Positions 6,592-14,666 are shown, numbered from the stretch's first letter. The stretch: 15,119 nt of DNA from JBKJVQ01 sp046717125 (GCA_046717125.1 JBKJVQ010000261.1:1-15119), one strand, 5' to 3'. Program-made: numbers and translations. Notes: generated from the sequence alone by a model not told the origin.

Positions 6592-6708
6592 CAAATCCCC
6601 GCTCCGATGCCCCCCAGGGCCCTCTGCGGTCTAGGCTTTGGCGGAGGCGCGCAGCACGCCCCGGTCGCCGCGCATTATTCCTTGCCCCGTGGCTTTTTGG
6701 TGACGGAA

Positions 6709-7839
6709 CTACCTTGCGCAATCGCTTGGGGCTTGGTCGCCCTCGAACCGCGCCGCGATCCAGTCGACCGCGTTGCTTGCGGCATCGCGGGCGATGAAGG
6801 TGTGCGTCACGCCGTTGAACAGAGCGAGAGAGACCGGATGCCCGTGGCGGCAGAGGGAGCGCGCGAACTGTTTGGTGATATCCGGATGCACTGTCGTGTC
6901 GGCCGTGCCTTGCGCGATATAGACCGGCGCTCCGGGCGGCGCGCCGCCGGGTTGGTTGCGCTGCATGATAGCGCGCCACGGCTCGACCTTGGTCGGATCG
7001 GCGGTGAGGAAAATCTCTTTTAGCGGCTCGGCTGCCTTCTCGAGGGCGGCTGCCTCATCGATCGTTTCGAGACAGTCGGTGGCAGTCTGCTCAAAGGCCG
7101 GCATGGCGGCCGGCGCGACGATCCCATCGAGCTTGTGGTTGAACACATGGCTCCACGACCACAGCGCCATTGCTGAAAGCATGTCGCCGGTTTCGGTCCC
7201 CTTGTCCGCCTCGAACAGCGCGGCAAGTTCCGTAGCGGGCGCGGCCGCCGCGACTCCAACAAGTTCGAGCTCGGGCGCATACGACTTCGCGAGTTGACCC
7301 GTATAGAGCGCGGCATGTCCGCCCTGACTATGCCCCCACACCGCGAACCGCTTCTGCGCGCCGGTCTCGGGGATGTTGCGTGCGGCCCTGACGGAATCGA
7401 GTACGGCGCGGCCTTCGCTGACGCCGATCAGGTACGGGTGATAGCCGGGCGTGCCGAGGCCGGGATAGTCGGTCGCGACGACGACGTAGCCCCGCAACAG
7501 CATCTCAGGCAGGCCCCATGTCATGCCGGCGACGTCCGGCATCAAAGACGGCGCGCATTTCTCCACGACCCCGGAAGTCGGATGTGCCCATGCAACCACG
7601 GGCCATCCGCCTTCCGGCGGCGGCTCGTCCGGAAACCAGATCGCGCCGGACACTTCGATTGGCGCGCCGTTCAGACCCGTCGAGCGATAGAGGATGCGGA
7701 ACGCATTCGAATTGCCAGGGCCTCCGCCGGTCAGAGGCTCGATACGGATGATTTCGCCCGGCGCGGCGTGCGCGGACGCTGGCGCGAGCGCGGCGCACGC
7801 AACCGCAAGTCCGAGCGCCAGTAGCGTCTTGAGATGCAT
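6709..7839 (-). CDS. Exported secretory-lipase-type alpha/beta hydrolase
   Basis: A 376-residue protein with a clear signal peptide (1-26, ending SAHA-A). It shows the secretory lipase (LIP) family plan: VVAWAHPTSGVVEKCAPS (81-98), then RGYVVVATDYPGLG (116-129) and the nucleophile elbow GHSQGG with S171. The remaining triad residues are probably D314 (QGTADTTV) and H346 (GVTHTF). The insert between about 205 and 290 would form the lid. By family it should hydrolyse triacylglycerols or other esters in the periplasm or outside the cell; the substrate cannot be told. The cysteines at 95, 256, 330 and 374 could form disulfides. GGGGGA lies just before ATG 7839. It is divergent from the PHA-system gene across 142 bases and lies upstream of the exported unknown protein. 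Confidence 0.88.
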   Translation of the reverse strand: MHLKTLLALGLAVACAALAPASAHAAPGEIIRIEPLTGGGPGNSNAFRILYRSTGLNGAPIEVSGAIWFPDEPPPEGGWPVVAWAHPTSGVVEKCAPSLMPDVAGMTWGLPEMLLRGYVVVATDYPGLGTPGYHPYLIGVSEGRAVLDSVRAARNIPETGAQKRFAVWGHSQGGHAALYTGQLAKSYAPELELVGVAAAAPATELAALFEADKGTETGDMLSAMALWSWSHVFNHKLDGIVAPAAMPAFEQTATDCLETIDEAAALEKAAEPLKEIFLTADPTKVEPWRAIMQRNQPGGAPPGAPVYIAQGTADTTVHPDITKQFARSLCRHGHPVSLALFNGVTHTFIARDAASNAVDWIAARFEGDQAPSDCAR

Positions 7840-7981
7840 TCCCCCGAAGTCCCCCGATCCGATCCGTGCGCATCCTAATGACCGCTTTGCGGCACGGGTA
7901 GGCGGAAAGCGAAACGATTCAAAGCATCTTGGCGGACAGGGTCGCGCGCATCACATATCTTTGACGGCTGGAGGAAACCGC

Positions 7982-8293
7982 ATGTCCGAACCGCTCGTCG
8001 TCCTGATCCCGCACCGTCATGGCAAGGAAGAGGCCCTGCGCCGCCTCAAGACCGGGCTCGGGCAGGTCCGCTCGCATTTTGCGGGAAAAATGATGGTTCT
8101 CGACGAGAACTGGACCGACAACCGGCTCGATTTCAACGTGCGCGTCCTCGGCCAGACGACGACCGGCGCGATCGACGTGGGAGAAGAGCAGGTCCGGCTG
8201 GAGGTGCAACTGCCTTGGCTGCTGTCACGTCTGGCGAACAAGGCCAAAGCCTTGATACAGAAGCAGGGTAAGCTGCTGCTCGAGAAGCGATGA
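7982..8293 (+). CDS. Polyhydroxyalkanoic acid system family protein (PHA_gran_rgn)
   Basis: The 103-residue protein begins MSEPLVVLIPHRHGKEEALR and ends PWLLSRLANKAKALIQKQGKL followed by LLEKR. It contains RVLGQTTTGAIDVGEEQVRL, which together with both ends fits the small PHA-system (PHA_gran_rgn) family of alphaproteobacteria. The fold resembles an SRPBCC/START-like half-domain: helix, then strands, then a C-terminal amphipathic helix. The name comes from family members linked to polyhydroxyalkanoate granules; the biochemical role is not established. GGAGG lies 7 bases before ATG 7982, a strong site. No phaC, phaP or phaR gene is in the window, so the gene stands alone here, divergent from the lipase. 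Confidence 0.85.
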   Translation: MSEPLVVLIPHRHGKEEALRRLKTGLGQVRSHFAGKMMVLDENWTDNRLDFNVRVLGQTTTGAIDVGEEQVRLEVQLPWLLSRLANKAKALIQKQGKLLLEKR

Positions 8294-8460
8294 CCGCTGC
8301 TCGCACCGATGTCGATTCGTCACGATGCTGTTATTCTTTCTGTCACGAATTCTTATCGATCGGCCGCTAGCCTCGATTCTGGATTGGGCCGTAGCATGAC
8401 GCGCGCCTTATGTTCTTGACCGGCGGGTGCGACAAAGGGCTCAATGCACAGAGGGGAATC

Positions 8461-8484
8461 GGGCGCGAATGGGGATTCGCGCCC
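8461..8484 (+). promoter_or_regulatory. Perfect 10-bp hairpin in the leader of the L,D-transpeptidase gene
   Basis: GGGCGCGAAT (8461-8470), GGGG loop, ATTCGCGCCC (8475-8484) form a perfect stem. GAAAAATGCC follows, so there is no T-tract and it is not an ordinary terminator on either strand. It lies between the two candidate starts (8444 and 8519) and could shape translation or mRNA stability. Confidence 0.45.
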
Positions 8485-8518
8485 GAAAAATGCCGAACCG
8501 GGGGACTACGCATCAGCC

Positions 8519-10102
8519 ATGAAACATTTTTCACATAGCGGCCGCACGTCCTGGTGCGGGACAGGCGCAGTCTTGCGGTCGGGCGCTGCGCTCGGTCTGG
8601 CGACACTCATGCTCTCGGGCGTGCCTAATCCGGCGCATGCCCGCAAGAAGGAAAAACCGGTCGAACCGGTTGTAGAGGAGGTGATCGATCCGTCAGCGCA
8701 GTCGGGCGCCATGACGATCATCGTTTCCCTCCAGAACCAGAGCATTCAGCTCTATCGCGGCGACAGGCTGATCGATTCGTCGCGCGTGTCGAGTGGCCGG
8801 CGCGGGTATTCGACACCCGGCGGCGTGTTTTCCGTTCTGCAGAAGAACAAGTGGCACCGCTCCAACCTTTATGGCGGCGCGTCGATGCCTTACATGCAGC
8901 GCCTCACCTGGTCGGGCGTCGCACTCCACGCCGGCGTTCTGCCGGGCTATCCGGCCAGCCATGGCTGCATTCGGCTGACGCATGCCTTCGCGAAGAAGCT
9001 GTGGGGCATGACCCATATGGGCCAGCACATCGTCGTCACCTATGGCAGCGCACCGAATCCCGTGAAAATTGAGCACGCGACGCTGTTCCAGCCGTCCGAG
9101 GCCCCGAAGGTGTCCGCTGCCGACAAGCCGGAGGAGCAGGCGGCCGAACAGAAAGAAATCCAGATCGTTGCGGGCGCCGTCGGCGCTCCCGAGCCCGCGC
9201 CCGACGCCGAAGCCGGCATGCCTGAAGCCGAAGCCGGCGCCATCGCGCCAACCGGTGAGGCGGGGCAGGCCGCGCCGGAGATGACCGCGAAGGCCGAACC
9301 CGCGTCCACCGGTCCGCTCCGCATCCTGATCACGCATCGCACGGGCCGCGAGAAGCTCCGCGACGCGCAGCGTATGCTGTACGACATGGGCTATATCGAA
9401 AACGCGCCTGACGGCGTGATGGGCGCGGAGACCGTAAAAGGCATCAAGGTCTTCCAGGTGCAGAAGGGCATGACCGAAGACGGCGAATTCGATGACGAGT
9501 TCGTCGCGCGCATGTATCAGGCCGCCGAACGGGGCGTTCCCTCCAACGGCCATTTGTATGTGCGTCAGGACATGAAGCCGATCTACGACGCGCCCGTCGA
9601 CATCAAGGGGGGCGATGCGCCGCTCGGAACGCATCTTTTCCTGTCCGCGCTTTACAAGCCGGAGCACGGGAAGGTGGAATGGGTCGCGATCACACCGGAG
9701 GACGGATCTGTTGCATCCGAGGCGCTCGACCGCATCCAGATGTCGGATGAGGTGCGGCAGAAAATTGCCGCGCTGATGCAGCCGGGTTCGTCAGTTCTCG
9801 TCGACGACAACGGGATCAGCAACGAGACGACTCCGAAGGGCACCGATTTCGTAGCTCTGACGAAGCGCAACAAGGTCGTGGCCAAGTCGAAAAACGGCGA
9901 CGTCGCGCTGAACGTGGAAGAAACCGAGGAATCGCGTCCCGTGCGCAAGCCGCGCCGGCGCGCGGTGCGTCGTGCGCGTCCCCGCTACTATGCGGACCAG
10001 GGCGGCTTCTTCGGTGGCCGTATGAATTACGAGGAGCGTCGTTATCAGCGCAGGCCCGCGCGCCGCGCCTATCAGGAGCCGGTCTATCCCTGGCAGTGGT
10101 AG
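8519..10102 (+). CDS. L,D-transpeptidase (YkuD) with peptidoglycan-binding domain and Arg-rich tail
   Basis: A 527-residue exported enzyme. Residues 1-41 form a signal peptide (cleavage near PAHA-R). The YkuD domain spans about 63-176, with the active-site block H137 (LHAG) and S148-H-G-C150-I-R152; C150 is the nucleophile. A Pro/Ala/Glu-rich linker (about 190-265) leads to a peptidoglycan_binding_1-type domain (275-338), then a further domain (345-450) containing LYVRQDMKPIYDAP and ending PKGTDFVALTKRN, and a basic tail (475-520) dense in Arg and Tyr. The family makes 3-3 crosslinks or attaches proteins to peptidoglycan in the periplasm. Start: ATG 8519 suits the signal peptide, but in-frame ATG 8444 has a better AAGGG site and would add 25 residues across a hairpin. 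It converges with the class D beta-lactamase. Confidence 0.92.
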   Translation: MKHFSHSGRTSWCGTGAVLRSGAALGLATLMLSGVPNPAHARKKEKPVEPVVEEVIDPSAQSGAMTIIVSLQNQSIQLYRGDRLIDSSRVSSGRRGYSTPGGVFSVLQKNKWHRSNLYGGASMPYMQRLTWSGVALHAGVLPGYPASHGCIRLTHAFAKKLWGMTHMGQHIVVTYGSAPNPVKIEHATLFQPSEAPKVSAADKPEEQAAEQKEIQIVAGAVGAPEPAPDAEAGMPEAEAGAIAPTGEAGQAAPEMTAKAEPASTGPLRILITHRTGREKLRDAQRMLYDMGYIENAPDGVMGAETVKGIKVFQVQKGMTEDGEFDDEFVARMYQAAERGVPSNGHLYVRQDMKPIYDAPVDIKGGDAPLGTHLFLSALYKPEHGKVEWVAITPEDGSVASEALDRIQMSDEVRQKIAALMQPGSSVLVDDNGISNETTPKGTDFVALTKRNKVVAKSKNGDVALNVEETEESRPVRKPRRRAVRRARPRYYADQGGFFGGRMNYEERRYQRRPARRAYQEPVYPWQW

Positions 10103-10125
10103 CTGGGCGACCGCATGGTGCATTG

Positions 10126-10156
10126 AAGACGGCGGCGCGCGGTGCGCCGCCGTCTT
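10126..10156. terminator. Strong bidirectional terminator between convergent genes
   Basis: AAGACGGCGGCGC (10126-10138) pairs perfectly with GCGCCGCCGTCTT (10144-10156) around GCGGT, giving a 13-bp stem ending in A/T pairs. GTTATT follows on plus. The 55-base gap between the two stop codons holds little else, so it should end both the L,D-transpeptidase and beta-lactamase transcripts. Confidence 0.85.
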
Positions 10157-10157
10157 G

Positions 10158-11006
10158 TTATTCAGGCCTGCAGTCTTGCCAGATGCCGAGTGCAGCCAGC
10201 GCCCGTTTGGTGAGATCGAGCCGCGCCTTGCCGAGCTTTTCGAAACTGTCCTCGCGCATGATAAGCGCGAAGATGCGCCGCTGACCGGCCTGTTCCACCC
10301 AGCCGACGAGCCAGCCCGCCCACCCGTCCGCGAACGTTCCCGCCCCGGTCTTGCCTGACAGGATGCGGTCGCCGCAGCGCTCGATCACCGCCATCTCGCG
10401 GAGCATGTCGATGTGCTCCTTCTTGATTGGCAGCTCGCCGCGAAACAGCCTGGCCAGCAGGTCGGCTTGCTGGAAGGCCGTAATCCGCAGTGACGATCCA
10501 TTCCAGAAATCGTCGAGCTTGGCGTCCTTAACGCCGCCTGAAATGTCGCGATTGCCGAAAGCGATCCGGTCAAGCCATTCCTGCATGCGCTCCGGCCCGA
10601 TGCGGCCGGCGATCTCACGGTAATACCAGACGGCCGAAGCCTTGAAAGCGGACGCCATATCGTGCGGCTGTTTCCAGGCGGGAATGTCCGGATACCCCAT
10701 GTAGGGAAGCGGATATTTCGTGGCGTCGTAATCAAGCCGCTCGTGCGTGTCCTTCATCGCGGCTGTCTCAAGCGCAATCAGACTGTTCCAGATTTTGAAC
10801 GTCGAGTAGGGCGGGAACGTCTGTTCGGCCATGCTGCCGTTGATGACCGCGACCTCCGCGCCCTTCTCGTCCACGACCACGAACGCCGCATCCCGCTCGC
10901 CGAATATTTCCAGCATCGTCTGCGCCCGGACGGTCGAGATTTGGAGCGCAAACAAACTAGCGAGAACCAGACAAAAGGCATTGCACATGGGACGGCGTCG
11001 GAGCAT
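10158..11006 (-). CDS. Class D (OXA-type) beta-lactamase
   Basis: A 282-residue protein with a signal peptide (1-29, basic LRRR start, cleavage near VRAQ). The serine beta-lactamase motifs are all present in order: S68-T-F-K71 (PYSTFK), S124-A-V126, F150-G-N152 in place of the usual YGN, W168 (DFWNGSSLRI), and K219-T-G221. Class D enzymes use a carbamylated first-motif lysine (here K71) and hydrolyse beta-lactams in the periplasm. The whole length and spacing fit OXA enzymes and there is no sign of truncation. GAGG lies 5-6 bases before ATG 11006; M7 is a less likely alternative. No integron, insertion sequence or second resistance gene is nearby, so it looks like a resident chromosomal gene. 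The substrate range (penicillins, oxacillin, carbapenems) cannot be predicted here. Confidence 0.93.
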   Translation of the reverse strand: MLRRRPMCNAFCLVLASLFALQISTVRAQTMLEIFGERDAAFVVVDEKGAEVAVINGSMAEQTFPPYSTFKIWNSLIALETAAMKDTHERLDYDATKYPLPYMGYPDIPAWKQPHDMASAFKASAVWYYREIAGRIGPERMQEWLDRIAFGNRDISGGVKDAKLDDFWNGSSLRITAFQQADLLARLFRGELPIKKEHIDMLREMAVIERCGDRILSGKTGAGTFADGWAGWLVGWVEQAGQRRIFALIMREDSFEKLGKARLDLTKRALAALGIWQDCRPE

Positions 11007-11262
11007 TCGAGCCTCAAAAAATATGGAATGTCAGGCGTAGTCTGAGCACGGGATCAGAGGGTAACGCGCATCGCGGGCGCCCTGTTCGGCAGCGGAACGC
11101 GAACTGCCAGCGATATTCGCGGCGCTCGGCGGCCAAGACGACCGGAGCTCTATCGGAGCAACGCCCTGATGCGGGTTCGGTCGTCGCATGCTGCTGTTGC
11201 GTGACGGCTGAGCCCATGGCGTGCGATAAATGCTGGGTCCTGATGCAAGATTGCGAGTTTTG

Positions 11263-12468
11263 ATGGACGACACGGTGTCGCCTCGCCCTCCCGGAAGCGT
11301 CGCAGGCGCTGCTGGAGCTGACGCCGGGAAATCCGGGCGTGTCGCGCCGCACAGCCGGGGCCTCTCGTTGCGCGACCGCTGGTCCGACTTTCGCAACCGG
11401 CTGGTCGCGAGCCGGCGCTTTCAGCGCGTTGCCATGTCGTTCCCGTTTGCGAGGTCCATCGCCAGATCGCGCGCGCGAGGGATCTTCGATCTCTCCGCCG
11501 GATTCGTCTATTCGCAGATTCTTCTCGCCTGCATCCGCTTGCATCTGTTGGACCGGCTGGCGGAAGGACCGAAAAGTGCGGACGAAATTGGCCGTATGCT
11601 AAATCTGCCGCGCGAAGGCGCGGAGCGGTTGCTGCGCGCGGCCGCGGCGTTGCGGCTCGCTGAACTGCGTTCGGGGGATCGCTACGGTCTCGGCGATCGA
11701 GGTGCAGCCATCCGCGCGCAGCCTGGAATTGCAGCGATGGTCGAGCACAATGCGCTGCTCTACACAGACCTCGCCGATCCCGTAGCGCTGCTGAGAGGCG
11801 TCAGACCCCGCGACGGCCTTGCGCGCTATTGGCCCTACGCGGCCGATGGCGAGCGCGCCGTGGCAAACCTCGATGTCGCCGGCTACAGCAGGCTGATGAC
11901 GTCTTCGCAGTCGCTGATCGCGGGCGAGATCATCGACGCCTACGATTTCAGCCAGCACAAAACCATTCTGGACGTGGGCGGTGGGGAAGGCGCATTCCTC
12001 GAGGCAGTGTCCCGCCGCGCGCCGAAGCTGAAACTCTTGCTGTTCGACCTTCCGCCGGTCGCGGAGCGCGCCAAGCGAAGGTTTGCGTTAGGCGGGATTG
12101 CCTCCCGCGCGAGCACGGTCAGCGGGGATTTCATCATCAACGACCTGCCGCAGGGCGCCGATATCGTTTCGCTTGTCCGCGTCCTGCACGATCAGGATGA
12201 CGTCCGCGCCGCGGCTCTGCTGCGTAAGGTGAAGCGCGCCTTGCCGCCGGAAGGCGTCTTGTTGATCGCCGAGCACCTTGCCGGAACGCGGGGATTCGAG
12301 GCGATGGGGGATGCCTATTTCGGCTTCTACCTCCTGGCGAAGGGCAGGGGCCAGCCGCGCAACCTCGCCGAGATCACGGCTCTCCTGAGCGCCGCCGGAT
12401 TCAGCAAGATCCGCCAGATGCCGAGCCGCGCACAGCTGCAGACGAGCGTTGTGGTCGCCTCTGCGTGA
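11263..12468 (+). CDS. CrtF-like SAM-dependent O-methyltransferase
   Basis: The 401-residue protein has the two-domain plan of the plant-type O-methyltransferase/CrtF family. A winged-helix dimerisation domain spans about 35-190, including FDLSAGFVYSQILLACIRL (75-93) and MVEHNALLYTDLADPVALLR (159-178). A Rossmann SAM domain follows, with DVGGGEG at 237-243, FDLPPV (261-266) and RVLHDQDD (306-313), where H309 matches the general-base position. The N-terminal LRDRWSDFRNRL...RFQR and the family motifs recall hydroxyneurosporene/demethylspheroidene methyltransferase (CrtF), which methylates carotenoids of purple phototrophs. Other substrates are possible, since no carotenoid or bacteriochlorophyll gene is visible apart from hemA. 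Start: ATG 11263 has no strong ribosome site, and ATG 11230 in frame is an alternative. It converges with hemA, with 32 bases between stops. Confidence 0.85.
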   Translation: MDDTVSPRPPGSVAGAAGADAGKSGRVAPHSRGLSLRDRWSDFRNRLVASRRFQRVAMSFPFARSIARSRARGIFDLSAGFVYSQILLACIRLHLLDRLAEGPKSADEIGRMLNLPREGAERLLRAAAALRLAELRSGDRYGLGDRGAAIRAQPGIAAMVEHNALLYTDLADPVALLRGVRPRDGLARYWPYAADGERAVANLDVAGYSRLMTSSQSLIAGEIIDAYDFSQHKTILDVGGGEGAFLEAVSRRAPKLKLLLFDLPPVAERAKRRFALGGIASRASTVSGDFIINDLPQGADIVSLVRVLHDQDDVRAAALLRKVKRALPPEGVLLIAEHLAGTRGFEAMGDAYFGFYLLAKGRGQPRNLAEITALLSAAGFSKIRQMPSRAQLQTSVVVASA

Positions 12469-12500
12469 TACCGCGGTCGCTTTGAAGACGGCTGCCGGCG

Positions 12501-13733
12501 CTACTCCGCGGCCAGCCGAACATACTGGCCATGGGCGACGGGGCACCGCTCCCACAGCTCCGACAGCGCATCGACGAGATGGTCCATCTGCGCGTCGGTA
12601 TGCAGCGGACCGGGCGTGAAGCGCATGCGCTCGGTGCCGCGCGGAACCGTCGGGTAATTGATCGGCTGCACGTAGACCCCGTAATGCGACATGAGCGCGT
12701 CGGTCACCGCCTTGCAGTGAACGGGATCGCCAACCAACACCGGCACGATATGGCTCGGATTCTTCATCACGGGCACGCGGGCTTTGTCGAGCATGCGGTT
12801 GAGCCGCGCCGCGCGCTCCTGATGCCGCTCGCGCTCGGCGTTGCTTTGCTTCAAATGCCGAACGGATGCGAGCGCGCCGGCAGCGATGGCGGGCGCCAGC
12901 GACGTCGTAAAGATGAACCCCGCGGCGAACGAGCGGATCGCATCGCAGCACGCGCGGGACGCGGCGATATAGCCTCCCATCACGCCGAAACCCTTGGCCA
13001 GGGTGCCGTTGACGACGTCGATGCGCTGCATCGCGCCGTCGCGCTCGGCGATGCCGCCGCCCCGCGCGCCGTACAGGCCGACCGCATGCACTTCGTCGAT
13101 ATAGGTCAGCGCGCCGTACTTTTCGGCGAGATCGCAGATGGCGTGGATCGGCGCGATGTGGCCGTCCATCGAATAGACCGACTCGAAGGCGATGATCTTG
13201 GGCGTGCCCTTGGGATATTACTTCAGCCTGGCTTCGAGATCGGCGATGTCGTTATGCCGCCAGATCACCTTATCGCCGCGCCCGTTGCGGATGCCCGCGA
13301 TCATCGAGGCATGGTTCTTCTCGTCGGAGAAGATCACCGCGCCCTGGATGAGCTGCTGCAGCGTCGAGAGTGTGGCGTCGTTGGCGACATAGGCTGACGT
13401 GAAAAGGAGCGCGGCTTCCTTGCCGTGCAGGTCGGCGAGTTCCTGCTCGAGAAGCACGTGGTAATGGTTTGTGCCGGAAATGTTGCGCGTGCCGCCCGCA
13501 CCTGCGCCGCAGCGCTCGATCGCCTCGTGCATGGCGGCGAGGACTTTGGGATGCTGGCCCATGCCGAGGTAGTCGTTGGAGCACCAGACCGTGACGTCGT
13601 GGGCACCCTGGGGGCGATGGTGCGTGGCGCGCGGGAACTGTCCCGCCTGCCGTTCGAGATCGGCGAAGACGCGGTACCGGCCCTCGCGCTTGAGGCCGCC
13701 GATCCTGTCTTCGAAGATGCTCTCGTAATCCAT
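12501..13733 (-). pseudogene. hemA: 5-aminolevulinate synthase gene with an in-frame TAA stop
   Basis: The frame encodes a full ALAS of 410 codons, except that codon 172 (13218-13220) is TAA. Before it lie R21, CSNDYLG (51-57), GGTRNISGT (80-88) and H141. After it come D213, H216, T244 and the PLP-binding K247 in NGTLAKGFG. Each of these is one residue below the R. capsulatus positions I recall (T83, N85, H142, D214, H217, T245, K248), so the stop replaces a single residue with no insertion or deletion; CAA (Gln) is one base away. ALAS condenses glycine and succinyl-CoA, the first step of tetrapyrrole synthesis in alphaproteobacteria. As written only a 171-residue fragment is made; a restart at ATG 13169 would give the C-terminal 222. 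GGGAGG lies 5 bases before ATG 13733. A sequencing error is possible. Confidence 0.9.
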
Positions 13734-13967
13734 TCGCCGCCTCCCGACGTCTTATTTTGGATTTTGAATGTTTCTAAAACGATATCGATTTCATGTCATC
13801 CCGCAAGATTCCTTGACTAAGAAGGAGTTACGGAGTTCCGCGACGTCATGCCCCAGACGCGAAACGAGCCTCGCGGCGGCTCTGCTGCGAAAAGATGGCG
13901 CGTCGCATCGAACGGGGACAACATGAGGCGACTCGCCTGAACGGGCGGTGAATACGGAGGTGCGGGA
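13734..13967. other. Divergent intergenic region between hemA and the CBS-domain gene
   Basis: This 234-base gap must carry the promoters of both flanking genes. An AT-rich stretch near 13750-13800 contains the 8-bp palindrome CGATATCG flanked by A and T runs, which could be an operator or part of the hemA promoter. I saw no convincing -35/-10 pair and no TTGAT-N4-ATCAA FNR-type site. Confidence 0.4.
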
Positions 13968-14402
13968 ATGAATGTTGCCGATATTCTCAAGGCGAAGGGG
14001 AGCGAGGTCGTCACGATCCGTTCGGACGCGGCGGTCGCCCATGCAGCGCAGCGGATGAAGGATCTCAAAATCGGCGCGCTGATCGTATCGAACGGCAAGG
14101 ACGCGCTCGACGGTATCCTGTCGGAACGCGATATCGCCTACGGCCTCGCCGGCCATGGCGGCGATCTCCATCGCATGAGCGTCAGCGAGCTGATGACGAA
14201 AGACGTCGTCACCTGCGCGCTCGGCGACTCGGTGCTCCAGGTGATGAAAGTCATGACTCAGCGACGCTGCCGGCATCTGCCTGTGATGGATGCGGGCAAG
14301 CTCGTTGGCGTCATCTCGATCGGCGACGCGCTCAAGCATCGGCTCGACGAGGTGCGCATGGAAGCGGATGTCATGCGCGATTACGCCATCGCACGGCGCT
14401 AG
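13968..14402 (+). CDS. Two-CBS-domain protein
   Basis: A 144-residue soluble protein made of a tandem CBS (Bateman) pair: CBS1 about 5-63, ending GILSERDIAYGL, and CBS2 about 75-125, with MTKDVVTC and the closing VGVISIGDALKHRL. Both show the typical alternation ending in a (E/S)-x-(R/G)-D helix start that binds adenosine nucleotides. Stand-alone CBS pairs of this size are common in rhizobia. They act as energy or redox sensors, but the partner is usually unknown. GGAGG lies 8 bases before ATG 13968, a strong site. It is divergent from hemA, and a short hairpin repeat follows its stop. Nothing in the window identifies a partner. Confidence 0.92.
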   Translation: MNVADILKAKGSEVVTIRSDAAVAHAAQRMKDLKIGALIVSNGKDALDGILSERDIAYGLAGHGGDLHRMSVSELMTKDVVTCALGDSVLQVMKVMTQRRCRHLPVMDAGKLVGVISIGDALKHRLDEVRMEADVMRDYAIARR

Positions 14403-14410
14403 ATAGCGAC

Positions 14411-14438
14411 CGCCGAAAAGTGGACGCCGGTTTCGGCG
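14411..14438. repeat. CCGAAAAGTG-type inverted repeat, possible terminator
   Basis: CGCCGAAA (14411-14418) and TTTCGGCG (14431-14438) pair perfectly around a 12-base loop, 8 bases after the CBS gene stop. The CCGAAAAGTG...CGGTTTCGG core matches the repeat at 5357-5405. It may end the CBS transcript; no T-tract follows. Confidence 0.55.
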
Positions 14439-14666
14439 TTAAGTCGCAGGGCGAAAATTCTGGGGTTGCTTTGAATCGCCTCTTGGATCACTGCGCTCGC
14501 GCATGAATCAAGCCTTCTGCCTCAATTTCAGGCGGATAGAGGTAACCGCGACACATCGCGCTCCCAATTGCCGGCCGATGCCGCTAAGCACTTTCGCTTT
14601 CCTGAGGCCATGAATACCGTCTCATCCAACTTCTGCGCTGAATCGCGCAGCGACCGGGGACGGGGC

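Noticed and set aside
5665..7023. 452-codon plus-strand open frame
   Set aside because: It is antisense to the exported protein and the lipase, which both have signal peptides and recognisable structure; the translation has no motif.
8416..8444. TTGACC as a -35 box for the L,D-transpeptidase gene
   Set aside because: No acceptable -10 box lies 16-18 bases downstream, so a promoter call is not supported.
8693..9667. 324-codon minus-strand open frame
   Set aside because: It is antisense to the L,D-transpeptidase, whose HGCIR motif and domains are clear.
10158..11006. Recent mobile acquisition of the beta-lactamase
   Set aside because: No inverted repeats, integrase, attC-like site or transposase were seen around the gene, and its base composition looks like that of its neighbours.
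12469..12500. Terminator between the methyltransferase and hemA
   Set aside because: The 32-base gap shows no stem strong enough to call.
12531..13397. 288-codon plus-strand open frame spanning the hemA stop
   Set aside because: It is a shadow of hemA; its translation is His/Arg-rich with no family signature.
13848..13940. Short open frame of 30 codons (starting MPQTRNEP) in the hemA-CBS gap
   Set aside because: It has no well-spaced ribosome site and no recognisable content, and it lies where promoters of the divergent genes are expected.
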